From Cinnamomum chago (taxonomy: Eukaryota; Streptophyta; Magnoliopsida; Laurales; Lauraceae), in NCBI GenBank assembly GCA_038049695.1, contig CP142454.1:88372501-88436500 (forward strand): a stretch of 64,000 nucleotides of DNA, in the 5' to 3' direction. Position numbers and translations under genes: made by a program. The first letter of the stretch is position 1. Every line of letters starts with the position of its first letter. The notes beneath the pieces are model-generated. The model was not told where the DNA came from and made no database searches. It saw only the letters and a list, made by a program, of their open reading frames with translations. This document shows, piece by piece, positions 34,133 to 47,202 of this stretch.

Positions 34133-35686
34133 TGATAGTGCAGGCTAGGACCAATGACTAAGTCCTAGAGGGGGGTGAATAGGACTAAGGGAATCAATTA
34201 CCAATTTTAAACTTTTTAGGGCACTTTTAATAAAACCAGAACAGATAACATAACAAACATAAGAAGAGAAAGACTTAAATAGCATATGTGTTCAACAAGA
34301 CAGCTTAAACAATACCAAAGAGATACAATTAGATGAGAGTAGATAAGCTCAAGTGTGTGTGTCTATTGAATCTTAGTGATGACCTATCATACATAACAAA
34401 TCCCACAATATAGATATAGAAATGAAAATCATGCCACAAAGAATAGACACAGGCAACTTATAGTGGTTCAGTCACAAATACCTACATCCACTCTCAAAGG
34501 TCACACAGACCCTTGGTTCCAATAAGAAGAATCACACTATACAAGCACTGATTCAACTATAATTTTGTTATCGAGGTTCGATCACTCAGATCTACTCCCC
34601 CTCACACAATTACAAGGTGATTTAGTCACATAAATCCGAATCACCATCACTGATTGTAGAAGTTTAAAGGAGGGTGAACACTTGCCTTTGATGAAGATGG
34701 AAAGAGTTCTAAAGAGCTTTGACAGTTGTCGAAGCTTTCACCTCTTGATGACGCCTTGGAGTTGAGAAGGAAGCTTCCATAGTGTAGCACAACCAAGGTT
34801 CAGAGGTCTGGTCCTCTAGGGTAACATGGATATGGCTGTCATGCACAGTAAAGGATCCTAGAGAAACACTTCTCACACAACACACTCATCTTGGAGCTAA
34901 TGGAGCTCTAGGATTTTCCTAAATGTACTACATGAGTGTTTGGAAGAAGATTTGAGAGCTAAGATATGTTGGGAACAAAATAGCCTGCAAAAGCTCTCTC
35001 AAAAGAGTCACTGTGAAAGGAGAAAGAAGCTCCAAGTTTATAGAAAAGATCCAACGGCTATATTGGCGGCTAGCCCCTTTAGACCAGCGGCTAGCCGATT
35101 TCAAATAACGGTCTAAAATTTCAAAATAGCCTCCAACTGTTCCTGCGGCTAGCCGTGAGGCAGCCGCAAGGGTAGCCGCAAGATGATCTGACAAAAACAC
35201 AGCCTCTAGAAAGCAAAACGAAATCCCACGGTTAGCTCTACGGCTAACCGTGAGTGCATTGGCGGCTAGCCGCAGGTGCACTGGCGGCTAGCCGCAGGAA
35301 GCGCAGAGAAAAAAATCTGAGAAATAGCTTACTGGAAAGCTAGCCGCGGGTCTGGCGGCTAGCCCCTTTGCAAGGGGCGGCTAGCCGCAGGTGACCGTAG
35401 GGTCACCTGACCCTTTCCACAGGGACTAATTATCAAGGATAAAAAACATGAGTTTAAAACACAACTTTTCCCAGGGATCTAAGGATTTGGTCTTGGTATG
35501 AATTACCTGAAAAGGTTGTCAAACACAAATGGAGACCTTCTTTGATTAATCCGGACTTTCCCACAAGCTTGATAATCCTTCTGAATGTGATCTTCCTTGA
35601 GTCAATTTGAGAGGCAAGAACTTTGGACCTCATTGTCGCGGAATTGACAAACAAAACTCAGTGCACACATACATGTGACACTTACA
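34133..35686 (-). mobile_element. 3' LTR of copia element B (SIRE-like)
   Basis: In plus orientation it runs from TGATAGTGCAGG to GTGACACTTACA. Just outside its right edge the minus strand shows the polypurine tract ACAAAGGGGGAGAT. Together these fix it as a minus-strand 3' LTR. Length is 1,554 bp. It holds the CGGCTAGCCG cluster and a TATA box CTATAAAC at 35043-35036. GTCCT at 34128-34132 is the presumed duplication, but no matching 5' LTR was found on the right, so that end was lost. Confidence 0.8.
35062..35391. repeat. CGGCTAGCCG palindrome cluster in copia LTR B
   Basis: About ten copies of GCGGCTAGCCGC, whole or partial, occur in 330 bp with variable spacers. They lie directly upstream of the TATA box in the direction of transcription. 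A scrap of the same cluster recurs at 47404-47655. Confidence 0.92.
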
Positions 35687-36242
35687 ATCTCCCCCTTTGT
35701 CAATTTCGTGACAAAATCATTTAGCTAATACAAGATTATAGAAGATATCCAAAACAACTCAAAGAACAACCATATACTAAGTACAAGACCTTTTACAACT
35801 GAAAAACGAATACAAGAACAAAAAGGCATCAAGACTAGTATGCATAGCTCTTCATATGAGATTGAGAAGATGAACCTGTAGAAGCACAACACTAACAAAC
35901 AGAGATTAAAAGCATGAGAAATGGAGATGGATTCTCCCCCTGAGACGCATTCTCCCCCTTAATTTGTACCTGCAAACTTAAACCATACTCCCCCTTTTTG
36001 TCACAAATTGAACAAGATAAAATAACCATGGATGTAGAGAAGACAGACAATAAATGCAAGAAGATAATAGACAATTAAAGAATAAAAGCAGTTAATCACT
36101 AAGACCATAAAAACATCCATAGAGAGTAACCAACATAAGTTTAAACAAAAGAACCATAGGAAGGGCAGCCACAAGCCAAAAGAACACCACCAAAAAGAGT
36201 ACAACCAATAAAAACACAAGTGGCTATGAATCCCCAAAAGAA

Positions 36243-38817
36243 CTAATCCGACGGAGGTGAAGGAGACAGAGGCATGATAGTAGTGTTAGGAATTTTGTAT
36301 ATTGCAATTTGATGGATGCATTATCATATTAGTATCATTTGATTTACACACACTTGCATTGATTTAGAATATCTTGAAATCTTGATTTTCACATGCATTG
36401 GTTTTAAGACTTTTAGAAATCATGTTTCATGCATATTTGGTTTTAGATCATGGATGCATTTAAGTTTGAAAAGAATTTTGTTTAATCAAGCAAGCCATTG
36501 GTTTTAAAAGTTTCGAATCTTTTTAGGCTTTTTACGGTTCATGATTTTAGCCATCTTAGTTTGATTTAAATCATGATTCCATGCTTGGTTCAGTGCCCCA
36601 AAAAGTTCCCATGCTTGGTTATATGCTTTGTTTAAATTATTGGTAAATTAATTTTAGCATTATAACTATGATGTGTTGAATCCATTCTTTTTCTAATCTT
36701 TGAGTTATGTTGGATTGGATTCTTCACCCTTAATTTCAAACCAAGTTGTTTTAAAATCTTCATTAATCATGCTTAGCCTAAATCTTTGATTTCTTTTATA
36801 AGCATGATTCATTTACTTGGTTGAAACATTATTAGTTGTTTTCATTCAGTTAAACCTTAGTCAAATTTGTTTAGTTTAGAAAACAACAATGTATATGCAT
36901 CACATGTTTTAAGTTAGTCATTTTCATACAACTTGTGAGTCTTTGATTTTCATATCATTAACAAGTTGATATTCACACATGTGATTTGCATTAAACTTCA
37001 ATCAAATCTTTTATGTCCCTTAAACTTTGAAATGCTTTAAGCATATTTTGATTGGGCTTAGTTTTTAAACTTGATTGAAGTTATCACACACACACATCAT
37101 GAGCATACACATTTGCATTCATATAGTGTTTGTGTGAGTTTGTTTTTTACTTTCATATTAGCCTATTTAAGAGGCAATTCCATTGAGCTTAAATTGTATC
37201 TCTTAGAGTGTTCTTTTGTGAAGACACATTCTTTGAGAAATCCTTCATTTGTAAAGGTTATTGCTTAGCCTAAGAAAAGCATTGTGTAAGGTTATTGCTT
37301 AGCCTAGAAAAGCATCTTGTAAATGTTGTCGTTTAACCTAGAAAAATAACTTTGTAAGGGTTATTGCTTAGCCTATTGAAAAGCATAAATAGTGGAAATC
37401 CGGTGGGGTGATTGGATCACAAGCCGGTAGTGGACGTAGGCATTGAGGCCAAACCACTATAAATCTTTGTGTGGTGGTGTTTGCTTGTGATGATTCTTTT
37501 TAGCTTCCGCATATTGTTTGTTTATCATCACTTGTGACTAGTTTATTTTTAAAAAGTTAAAATTTGTCATAATTGGTCACATTTTGTAGCTCACCCTATT
37601 CACCCCCCCTCTAGGGTTCGGATCCCCGGACTTTCAAGTAGCATCTTGAGTTCTGCACGCCTTTGACAGTCCACTGAGATATTTGAGAGTCTTCTTTAGA
37701 AGCTTTTCGGTCTTGGACTGATTGCGTTCGAAAGCATCCATCCGTTCTTCAATACTCCGGGGAACAGATGAAGAGGAAGCCTGTCGATGTGAAGAGGAAA
37801 GAGCGAGCCCTGAAGGTGCCTGATGTTGAGGAGCTAAAGGGGCTTGGGGTTGAGGATGAGGGGGTACATCCCCTGCTTCTTCATTTGGAAAGAGATTCAT
37901 CTGAATTAGATTAGCAGGGCCAAAAGGTGTATGGGAAATAGGAGGCTCATTTGGGCGGAGTACACCAAGAGACCGAGCTATTTGAGAGATGAGGAAGCCA
38001 AAAGGGATTGCTGGCTTAGAGGCAGTGGAGAGGTGAAAGCGAACAATGGTTCTACAGTTAAGAGAGGGAAGACACATTTGAACACCTGACACCACTTTGG
38101 AAAGAACATTTACCATATACATAGTTAATTCAGTCCGATTTCCTTTACGAGGATAGACATTGAAGGTGAATATGTGGCGCAACAACCTGTATTTTGGAAT
38201 GAGGGATCCCAATGGAAGGAAGTTCTTACGATCCCATTTAACAGAACGACCACAGAGAACAATAGTAGCTTGGGCCTTTTCAGCTTCAGTGAGGGTGTCA
38301 GACACCATGGAAAGACCATCAGGGATCACTGGAATATTCATGATTGAAGAGATAAGATCGGGATCAACCGTAACTTCTTTGTTTCGAAAGGCAATTGTGA
38401 AGGAACATGAGTCAACGGAAGATACTGCACCAGTGATTGAAGCAAACATGCCAAAAACAAGAGACGGATATGCTTTGTCCCCCAGTCTAAGATGTTTTCA
38501 CATCCGACCTAAGGAAGAATGGTTGCTGACTCATGGGGCTTTACAACAATACGCAAAGTGCGTCTTTCAACCATGATTGATCTAGTTTTCAAAGCAGCCA
38601 GCATTTGGGCATTGGGTTTGAGAACAGCAGAGCCCGGCTGTGGAGGAGGAGAAGAAGGAGGGGTAAGAGAAGGAGAGGTGGACTGAGAGGGTGAGGGAGA
38701 TCTAGTTCTACGAGAAGAGGAGGCAGTAGTGGATCGTCCTCGTTTAGCAGGGCGGTTCACAGCTGTTTTCATTCGTAGAGGCATTTTTACAAACACTTGG
38801 AGTGCACAAGAAAACAC
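36243..38817 (-). pseudogene. env-like / putative plant transposon protein of copia element B, split
   Basis: The gene lies just inside the 3' polypurine tract, the place where SIRE-type copia elements carry an extra, env-like gene. The start region (38817-38509) is basic and serine/proline-rich (KRGRSTTASSSRRTRSPSPS). The main part (38449-37642) has the pattern TIAFRNKEVTVDPDLISSIM and then GSLIPKYRLLRHIFTFNVYP. This resembles plant proteins labelled env-like or putative plant transposon protein. A frameshift separates the two parts near 38480-38510. A solo LTR inserted at 36284-37636 cuts the last codons; the frame would end at 36243. There is no clear membrane segment, so a true envelope role is not supported. 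Confidence 0.6.
36284..37636 (+). mobile_element. Solo LTR D, copia A family, internally deleted
   Basis: It runs from TGTTAGGAATTTTG to CCCCGGACTTTCA with perfect duplications AGTAG (36279-36283, 37637-37641). It matches solo LTR C (40356-42284) over both halves, including the GGTTATTGCTTAGCCT mini-repeats near its right side. It is 576 bp shorter. Most of the loss removes the palindrome cluster and TATA box. Confidence 0.93.
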
Positions 38818-38959
38818 TAGGAGGAAGAAAACACATATAGAGCAAAAAGGCAGGATTTAGAAGAAACAAGGAAGAGAAAATGACACGACAATAAGTAATA
38901 TGAAGAAAGAAGCCAATGGAAGAGAGAAATGGAGGAAGTTGGAAAGAGAGAAAGAAAAG

Positions 38960-40355
38960 AGAAACACCTCATTATACTTCTTCGTTCCGCGTTTTGGTAT
39001 TTTGAAATAGGCCGTTGGAGTGACATGCTTCCCTTCCCCTCTAACTCTTTTACAATGCTCCGGGGTACCCAAAGCCATAGTAAGAACATCATTGCTCCCC
39101 TCAGTCATTACAGCCCCCTCATTTACTTTCTTTTTCAGATCATCCTACAATAATCATGACACCAATTAATCCCGAGCCATATGTATATAGCTAATATTCA
39201 AATACCTTGATGCATGGTCATGCAAGGCACTTAGGGAGAATACTCGACCTACAAGTTAGAGTGAAGACATTTGATGCCTCGCATCTACCTTGGGCACTCT
39301 TACAAAAAGTCTAAAACAATTTACAATTTTTCAAAGAATGGAAACTTACAATTTTTCCTACTACTTCCCTTGTGGAACCATTTGAATATTCCCCATTTTT
39401 GTTTTGACGAGCCAATTTCCATTTGACACTCCTATCTTCATGATCAACGAAAATGCATGTCTCTATGGATTTTTTTTTTCTATACATTAAATATGAAAAC
39501 ACAATTAAACATCTAAGTTAGTTTAGTTCAACCGTAAGAAACTATTTAAAATAGTTCTATACTAAATGTACTTACAATATCTTCTTCAAGACCCACATAG
39601 CCTGATCTGCTTAGTCGGTGTGTATACACATTATTGGACTGCATTTTAGATTGTAGAATGTTTAACTCCTTAAAATTACAAAGAATAAAATACATTATTG
39701 TGCAGGGGTGTGCTACAGTGTACAGGGGTGTGCTGTAGTGCAGTTGTGGGCTGTGTGTGGTGTGCTCAGTGTTGTGTGAGTGAGTGCAATGGTGTGGCTC
39801 CACAAGTAATCTATAGAAGTAGATATATACATGAAACTCTGGGGTCAACCTTGATTGCACAAATTCAGTCCAATCTAATTTATCGATAAACTTATACTTT
39901 GTAGGTGGCTCCACAAGTAGTTCGGGATTATCTTTGAATGGAAGTATGTACTTAGTAGTCAAAGTTGTCTTGAACGTCCTCCACTTGAGGCCAATATCAG
40001 ATATAACTTGAGCCCTCGTATTTTCATCCAACACAAATCTGGTCTATACCAAATGAATTAAATAGTAAAAACGACAAATAGCTTAGTAAGGCACATATTA
40101 TTCTAAGGTCTTCCAAAAGTAACAGGAAATCACATATTTATTTACCTTCATTGTATCTCATAAATCTCTTTCCAGTTGCCCTTCCCTAAGATCTTTCAAT
40201 TTACGCCAATCACTAAATGCGTTAAGTGGGACCATCACTCTTGCCAAATCCCCTTCATAACCAGCTATTTTCCTGCGTACTTCTTATGGTGTAGGCCTAC
40301 CCTTTTGATCATACTCAACAGTAATTACATTTCCATCCCAATTCTTGGTCAACTC
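38960..40355 (-). pseudogene. CACTA tnpA-like gene (Transposase_24 family), broken
   Basis: Minus-strand exon-like pieces occur in the order of the plant Ptta/En/Spm transposase family. NWDGNVITVEYDQKGRPTP starts at about 40350, then VRRKIAGYEGDLARVMVPL. WRTFKTTLTTKYILPF follows near 39990, with LDWTEFVQSRL after it. HRLSRSGYVGLEED lies near 39610 and DRSVKWKLARQNKNGEYSNG near 39430. ALGTPEHCKRVRGEGKHVTP lies near 39070. In Spm this protein binds the subterminal repeats. Several stops are present. Solo LTR C sits at its upstream edge at 40356, and element B lies just beyond 38960. Confidence 0.8.
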
Positions 40356-42284
40356 TGTTAGGTATTTTGTTTTTGCAATTTGGTGGATGCATTTGCATAT
40401 TGGCATCATTTGAATTCACACACATGCATTGATTTAAAATATCTTGAAATCTAGTTTTATACATGCATTAGTTTTTAGTTTTGGAAAAGTTTTTGGTTTA
40501 TGCATGTTTTGGTTCGAATCTTGGATGCATTGGTTTTAGAACCCAAACTCTTTTTGAAAACCTATTTCCATGTGCACTACTTTTGGAAAATCATGTTAGG
40601 TATTTAGGTTTCAGGTTTGCATACTTTCAGCACCTTTGGAATCAGTTTTGTATGCAATATCTTTTGAAAAGAGTTTTTACTAATCAAGCTTGCCTAAGGT
40701 CTTAAACCTTTGAATCTTCTTAGGCTTTAGGTATCTCATGTTTTAATCATCTTAGAATACCTTAAATCATGTATTTAAGCTTGATTTAGTGGCCAAAAAG
40801 ATCCCCCAAAGAAAAACTTTGAAAATGAAAAAAAGTGGATTTTTGGCCCAGGGACTCGCCCGGCAGTGTCGCCGGTCGACCGAGCCCTGTGTCTCGGTCG
40901 ACCGAGGACACTGCAGGGCCCTGGGAAGTTTCTGTGCAGAAATTTCCCAACGGTCAGAAATATGACCGTTGTGTTGTCCCGGTCGACCGAGCTCTTCTAG
41001 GTCGACCGAGACAACTAGCCCGTGGACTGTTTTTTGCCTATAAAGTCCATTCATTTCCAACTTCTCAAAAAGTTGAAAAAATGAGCCTTTGAGAGCATTT
41101 TGGAGCAAAACAAAGGGGAAGAAGTTGGAAAGGCTAGAAGGTCATTAGGAGAGCTAAAGCTTGGATCAATGAGTTAAACAACCAAGTAAGCTCTACCTTT
41201 TGTTAATCATAGTTTTCATGTTTTGCTTAAGCTATTGGTAAATGGTTTTGTACATGATAACTATGATGTGTAGAATCCTTTCTTCTTCTAATCTTTGGTC
41301 TAATTAAGATTGGATTCTTCACATTAGGTTTCAATCCAAGTTGTTTTTAAAACTTTCTTAATCATGCTTAGCCTAAAATCTTTGATTTCCTTTAATGCAT
41401 GATTCTTTGTCTTGGTTGAAACTTCCTTTGTTGTTTTCATACATTTAAACTTTAGTTAAATTGATTTGTTTTTGAAAACAACATTGCACATGCATCACAT
41501 GTTCTAAGTTAGTCATTTTCATACAACTTGTGATTTTTGATTTTCATATCATAAACAAGTTATTTAACATACATGTGATTTGCATTAGACTTCATTCAAA
41601 TCTTTTATATGTCTTAAACTTTGAAATGCTTTGAGCATACATATGAATGAGCCTTCATTTTAAAATTGATTGAAGTCATCACACACACACATCATGAGCA
41701 TACACTTTTGCATACATAGAGTGTTTGTGTGAGTTTGTATTACACTTTCATATCCGCCTATTTAAGAGGCAATTTCTTTGAGCTTTAATTTGTATCTCTT
41801 AGAGTGATCTTTTGGAAAGACACCTTCTTAGAGAAATCTACATTGTGTAAGGTTATTGCTTAGCCTTTGAAAAGCATATTGTAAGGTTATTGCTTAGCCT
41901 AAGAAAAGCATATTGTAAGGTTATTGCTTAGCCTAAGAAAAGCATATTGAAAGGTTATTGCTTAGCCTCTAAAAGCACATTGTAAGGGTTATTGCTTAGC
42001 CTAGTTAAAAGCATAAATAGTGGAAATCCGGTGGGGTGATTGGATTCACAAGCCGGTAGTGGATGTAGGCATTGAGGCCGAACCACTATAAACATTGGTG
42101 TTGTGGTGCATGCTTTGTGGTGATTGATTTTGTTTAGCTTCCGCATTTTGATTGTTAATCATCACATATGACTAGTTTTGTTTAAGAAATTAAAATTGCT
42201 TTAAATTGGTCATAGTTGTAGCTCACCCTATTCACCCCCCCCCCCCCCCCCCCCTCTAGGGTTAGGATCTATAGAGGACTTTCA
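40356..42284 (+). mobile_element. Solo LTR C, copia A family, full length
   Basis: It runs from TGTTAGGTATTTTG to ATAGAGGACTTTCA with perfect duplications AACTC (40351-40355, 42285-42289). Length is 1,929 bp. A palindrome cluster (CGGTCGACCGAG) at 40874-41011 precedes a TATA box TATAAAG at 41039-41045. Four to five copies of AAGGTTATTGCTTAGCCT with spacers lie at 41850-42005. A long C run at 42232-42254 precedes the CTCTAGGGTT motif. Confidence 0.94.
40874..41011. repeat. CGGTCGACCGAG palindrome cluster in solo LTR C
   Basis: Four copies of GGTCGACCGAG occur in 140 bp. Two longer inverted motifs (CCCTGTGTC.., TTTCTGTGCAGAAATTTCC) lie between them. The cluster ends about 28 bases before the TATA box. 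Confidence 0.93.
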
Positions 42285-42613
42285 AACTCAAGCATTAAAG
42301 TTGTCCCCCTAGCTTTCCTTTTTTTTTTTTAATGCGGGGTCACCAACATTACTTATGTTGTCCTGTGATTCACGAAAATGCCTTTTTGGATCCATTACTA
42401 GCTGTGAAAAAAAAAAACATACATATCAATAAATATATTGTGTATGTCATGGAATAGGTAATGCATACAACAATGCAATGCATAGCATACTAACACTACC
42501 ACTAAGTGTGACATCAATTCAAATAACCTATATATGATTCTTACAAACAAGCACATAAGGGAATATTTAGCAATAAGAAACACTTACACAAAAAACACAA
42601 TTATAATACATTT

Positions 42614-45600
42614 TCAAATATCAATGTCAGTCCAAGTCCCCTCCGCATCTTCATGCGTGTACATTGCCTCAGATTCATTTATAGCATCCAATGGTTCATC
42701 CAATTGCATTACTTCATGACGAGTTTGATCTTCAATGCCAGCATCAAAGAGGACTTCTTCATTGCCATCAACATTACAGGTTCTTTCAGGAGTTGCTAGA
42801 GCATTAGACCATTTATGATTGATTGGATCAGGTACATAGAAGACTTTCTTTGCTTGAGAGGCTAAAATGAAAGAATCAGATTTATAACCAATTCTAGCAA
42901 GATCAACTATGGTGAATCCCAGCTCATCTACCTTAAAGTCAGTCTTGTTGTCAACCCAATCACACTTGAACAATGGGATTTTGAAATGACTATAATCAAT
43001 CAACCATATTTCCACAATAACACCATAGTACCCTGATTCACAGAAAACAGGATTATTATCCTTTGCACTAGACACATTCATCGCCATTGCCACTAGACTT
43101 ACACCACTATTCTGAGTAACATGTGAAGCACCACGATCCTTTGTGTAAAATGAGAATCATTAATGGTATAACTATGATATTTTATAACATGTGTACGAGG
43201 ACCTTGTGATACCCATCTCAAGATTTCTGAGATGTTGTTACCGGTGACACGCTGATCTTCAAAAACCTGTGTTCCTAAGAAAGTTAGTCACATTTAGTAA
43301 ATAGACACAACACAAGTCTTATGGTTGACAATTGTTACCTCGTTTTTGAGCCAAGAACTAAAAGAACGGTTATGTTCATCTTGTAACCATTTCTAAATTT
43401 TGGACTGTCGAGGAAATGTTTTCTTTAGGTGGTTCATGTGTCTCCTACATAGTTTTCCATACGAACCGCATGTTAGCTCTAAAACTAGTGTAACGCTTTA
43501 ATTTGTAAGTGAAGAAGTTAAAATACAATTACTCAATATAGGGTTGAACAACACTTGTGTTGTGCAATACATAACAATGTGCTTGCTCCAAGGACTTAGC
43601 ATCAACTTCAACAAAATCACCTCCTGGAGGTTTCTTTCCAGTCACAATTTCAGGGTAAGTTTTATCTTCAAATGGTGGAATTCCAACTGCATCCAATCCA
43701 GAGAAGTGCTCACTACAAAATTCAACCGCTTCCTCCGCAATATAACACTCTGCCACGCAACCTTCTGGACGGTAACGATTTCTTACTTGACCTTTTAAAA
43801 CCGACATATACCTAAAACATAGTAAACCATTGATTACTTTAAATAATTTAAATTAGTAAATTGCACTTGAAGAATATTTAAAGTTATTCATACCTCTCAA
43901 ATCCATACATCCATCGCAAACAAACAGGGCCCCCAATCTGGACTTCTCGAACGAGATGGACGGTTAAATGAACCATAATATCAAAGAATGATGGTGGGAA
44001 ATATTTTTCTAGCAAACACAAGGTGACCACCAGATTCTTCTGAACTTCAAGCAATCGAGGTACATCTACTACCTTCGCACATAACTCATTAAAAAATGAG
44101 CAAAATCTGATAAGTACAACTCTCACATGTTTTGGTAGCACGGATCGTATAGCAACATGAAGTAATTGCTGCATCAACACATGGCAATCATGAGATTTCA
44201 TACCCCCCAACTTTAAGTCTTGCATAGAAACCAATGCTCTGAAATTTGATGAGTATCCATCTGGAACTTTTAACTTATGCAATGTTTCACACACACTGAA
44301 TTTCTCTTCTTTGGATAATGAGAAACAAGCTGGTGGTAAGTACGCTCTATTCTAACTTACATCAGGTGCCAGTTCATCCCTTAAACCCATATCCTGCAAA
44401 TCAAGGCGACTATTCAGTCCATCCTTTGTTTTACCTGGAATATTCAGCAAGGTTCCAATAAGACTCTCACAAACATTTTTCTCTATGTGCATCACATCCA
44501 AGTTGTGTCGAAGAAGCAAGTATTTCCAGTAGTCGAGGTTAAAGAAAATTGACTTCTTCTTCCAACAAATTCTAGCACCATCATCACTACCATCTTCCAC
44601 TCGCTTCCTCTTCAATGAAGTCTATCTTTTTTATTTTTTTTTTCTTTTTCTTGGGCTTCTCTTTTGGTACTGGTTTCCCCCTCAAGGTTTTGATTCCATT
44701 AACCTTTTCTACCACTTCTTCACCAGTCAAAATCATTGGTGCTTTTCGAAACTCTTGCTCACCATTAAATGATTTTTTTTGTTTCCGAAAGGGATGATCT
44801 TCTGGAAGGAACATTCGATGGGCCATGTATACATTCTTCCTCGAATGTTTTAATCTGCATGATTGTGTCTCTTCGCCACATATGGGGCAACCATGATAGC
44901 CTTTTACAACACAACCAGACAAATTACCATATGCAGGGAAATCATTAATGGTCCACAACAACATTGCTTTCAACGTAAAATCCTCTTGTCGGTAAGCATC
45001 ATGAGCTTTAACCCCTATATCCCATAGTGTTTTCAAGTCATCGATTAATGGTTCTAGGTAAACATCGATGTCGTTTCCAGGTTGTCGTGGACCCAATATC
45101 AACATCGTTAAAATCACTAACTTTCTTTTCATGTATAACCAAGGCGGGAGATTGTAAGTGACTAACATTACTGGCCAACAACTATACTTGCTGCTCATCG
45201 AACCATGTGGATTGACCCCATCCGCTGAAAGTGCTAAGCACAAATTTCTTGGCTCTTGTGCAAACTCCGGCCATTTATCATCTACTAACTTCCATGCGGG
45301 GGAGTCAGCTGGGTGGCGTAACTTATCGTCAACCAATCTCTCATCAGCGTGCCAAGTCATCTGTTTCGATGTCTGTACCGACTAAAATAATTTCTTAAAC
45401 CTAGGGATAGGTGGAAAATACCATAGAACTTTTGCCGGCACCCCCTTACGTTGCTCAGTCAGGTTCTTATTCACTTTGTATCTTGACTCACCACAAGTAG
45501 GGCAACTAGTTTTATTCTCATTATCAGATCCCTTTCTATAAAGCACGCAATCATTCGGACATGCGTCTATCTTCTCATAGCACATCCCATACACAGACAA

Positions 45601-46197
45601 TGTCTTTTTAACCTCTTTCATACTTCGGGCCAGTAAATTATTATCGTCGGGTAGCATGTCTCCAATGATTTTCAACAACCGTGAAAAGCTTATGTCAGAC
45701 CACCCACTCCTCGCTTTCTCATTAAACAATGTAACTACTGCAGATAATTTGGTAAACTTTAGACAACCTTTGTATAAAGGTTCCTCAGCCTCTGTAAGAA
45801 TTCTTTGAAACTTTTCAGGATTTGATGAATGCTGGTCACAAGCGGTCTGAGCCAATTTTAATGAGCTTGCAGCATCATCTGGGGGTGTAGTATCATCTGG
45901 GACATCACTCCCAAAATGGTGTTGGGTGGACCTATTTAAAGGCACACTTGAGGGAGCTTCACCAGGAGATGCTTCTCCATGCCATATCCACCTAGTATAA
46001 CTTCGATCGATACCATGGAAAAACAGATGGTACTCAACATCCTTAGCTACAAATTTATTGAGATTCCCACATGTTTTGCATGGACATGGGATGGGATTCC
46101 CATCACCAAACTTCTTTTTGGCAAACATCAAAAAACTTTCAACCCCTTCCCCGTATGCAATAGAAAACCGATTCAATGACATCCAAGACTTGTCCAT
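42614..46197 (-). pseudogene. CACTA tnpD-like transposase, inactivated
   Basis: The frame starts with MDKSWM at 46197 (Transpos_assoc domain, GEGVESFLMFAKKKFGDGN, CPCKTCGN). It continues into the tnp2 transposase core with CPTCGESRYK, then MTWHADERLVDDKLRHPADS, LALSADGVNPHGSMSSKYSC, LLWTINDFPAYGNLSGC, and RHNLDVMHIEKNVCESLIGT. DUF4218 follows (LPPACFSLSKEEKFSVCETL to VCLRWMYGFERY), with a small intron near 43896-43813 before VLKGQVRNRYRPEG. DUF4216 ends it (42614-43093, LFKCDWVDNKTDF). In-frame TAG codons at about 45382 and 44351 and a frameshift in an A-run near 44620 disable it. The complete enzyme would cut the CACTA ends. Confidence 0.92.
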
Positions 46198-47202
46198 TTT
46201 TGAATAGCCCAATAAAATGCTACAGACAAGCAATAATCAGAAAGTCATTGCCATATAATGCTAATATTACGTAAAAAAAAAAAAACACGTGTGTAACTTA
46301 TTAAAAATAGATATATTCAAACAAATACACAAAACAAAACTATGTAGTATAATAATCTAAGATTATTGAACTGGTTATAATAATTTATAGATTGCCGAAT
46401 ACTACAAAATTCAACTGGTCAAACTCCCCACTTACAGCTATAGTCTCAATAGGCAAGGATTAGGATAACCAAATGAATTACACCAGCATGCACCTTAACA
46501 TCATCAGAAAATTTCTTGTAATGTACAACCAATTAATGTGAGAGAGACCTGGGTTGGTGTGCACCAAACGAACTGAATATCCTTGTTTCTAACCTTGGTT
46601 ATTCTCGTTCGGGCAAAGCTTTCAGATTGGCTGAAGATTTGTAGAAATAAATCCATGGATAGAGATCCACCAAACAACAATACAAAAGCAACCAAGTTCA
46701 AAAATTCACAATTAAACCAGATACAAATATTTAAAAAAATTAACCCACAGAGAAGAGTAATGTAGATAATCCACAGAAAAAAAAATGACTGACATTAATA
46801 AGATGAAATAAAAAGATCTAATGACAAATAAATGCCTGAGAAGAGTAATGCAGCTGCACACAAAATTTGATGAAAACTGCAAGGCCCCAATGAACTATTC
46901 AATAAGTTGGGTTTGTCACGATTCTATTTCAATCCAAACACTCCAAACAATGCAACCAACCAATATAAATCCCATACAATGATTTTGTTCATAAAATGGG
47001 TTTGACTATTTGTTTTTTCAGAAAACACAGGTCTATTCATATATGTAAATTGACTTAGAAAATGCAGAGATATAATTGTGCGTTGAAGTGACTATTCATG
47101 TCCCACTTACTGTAAATTGTGCATTTGAGGATAACAACTAGCTCAATTGCTCCCCTGTGACCAAGAAAAAAAAACCATCTTCCAAAACCCAAATAGACAA
47201 AC

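Noticed and set aside
44615-44797. Plus-strand 60-codon frame
   Set aside because: It lies antisense to tnpD over a T-rich run where tnpD itself has a frameshift.
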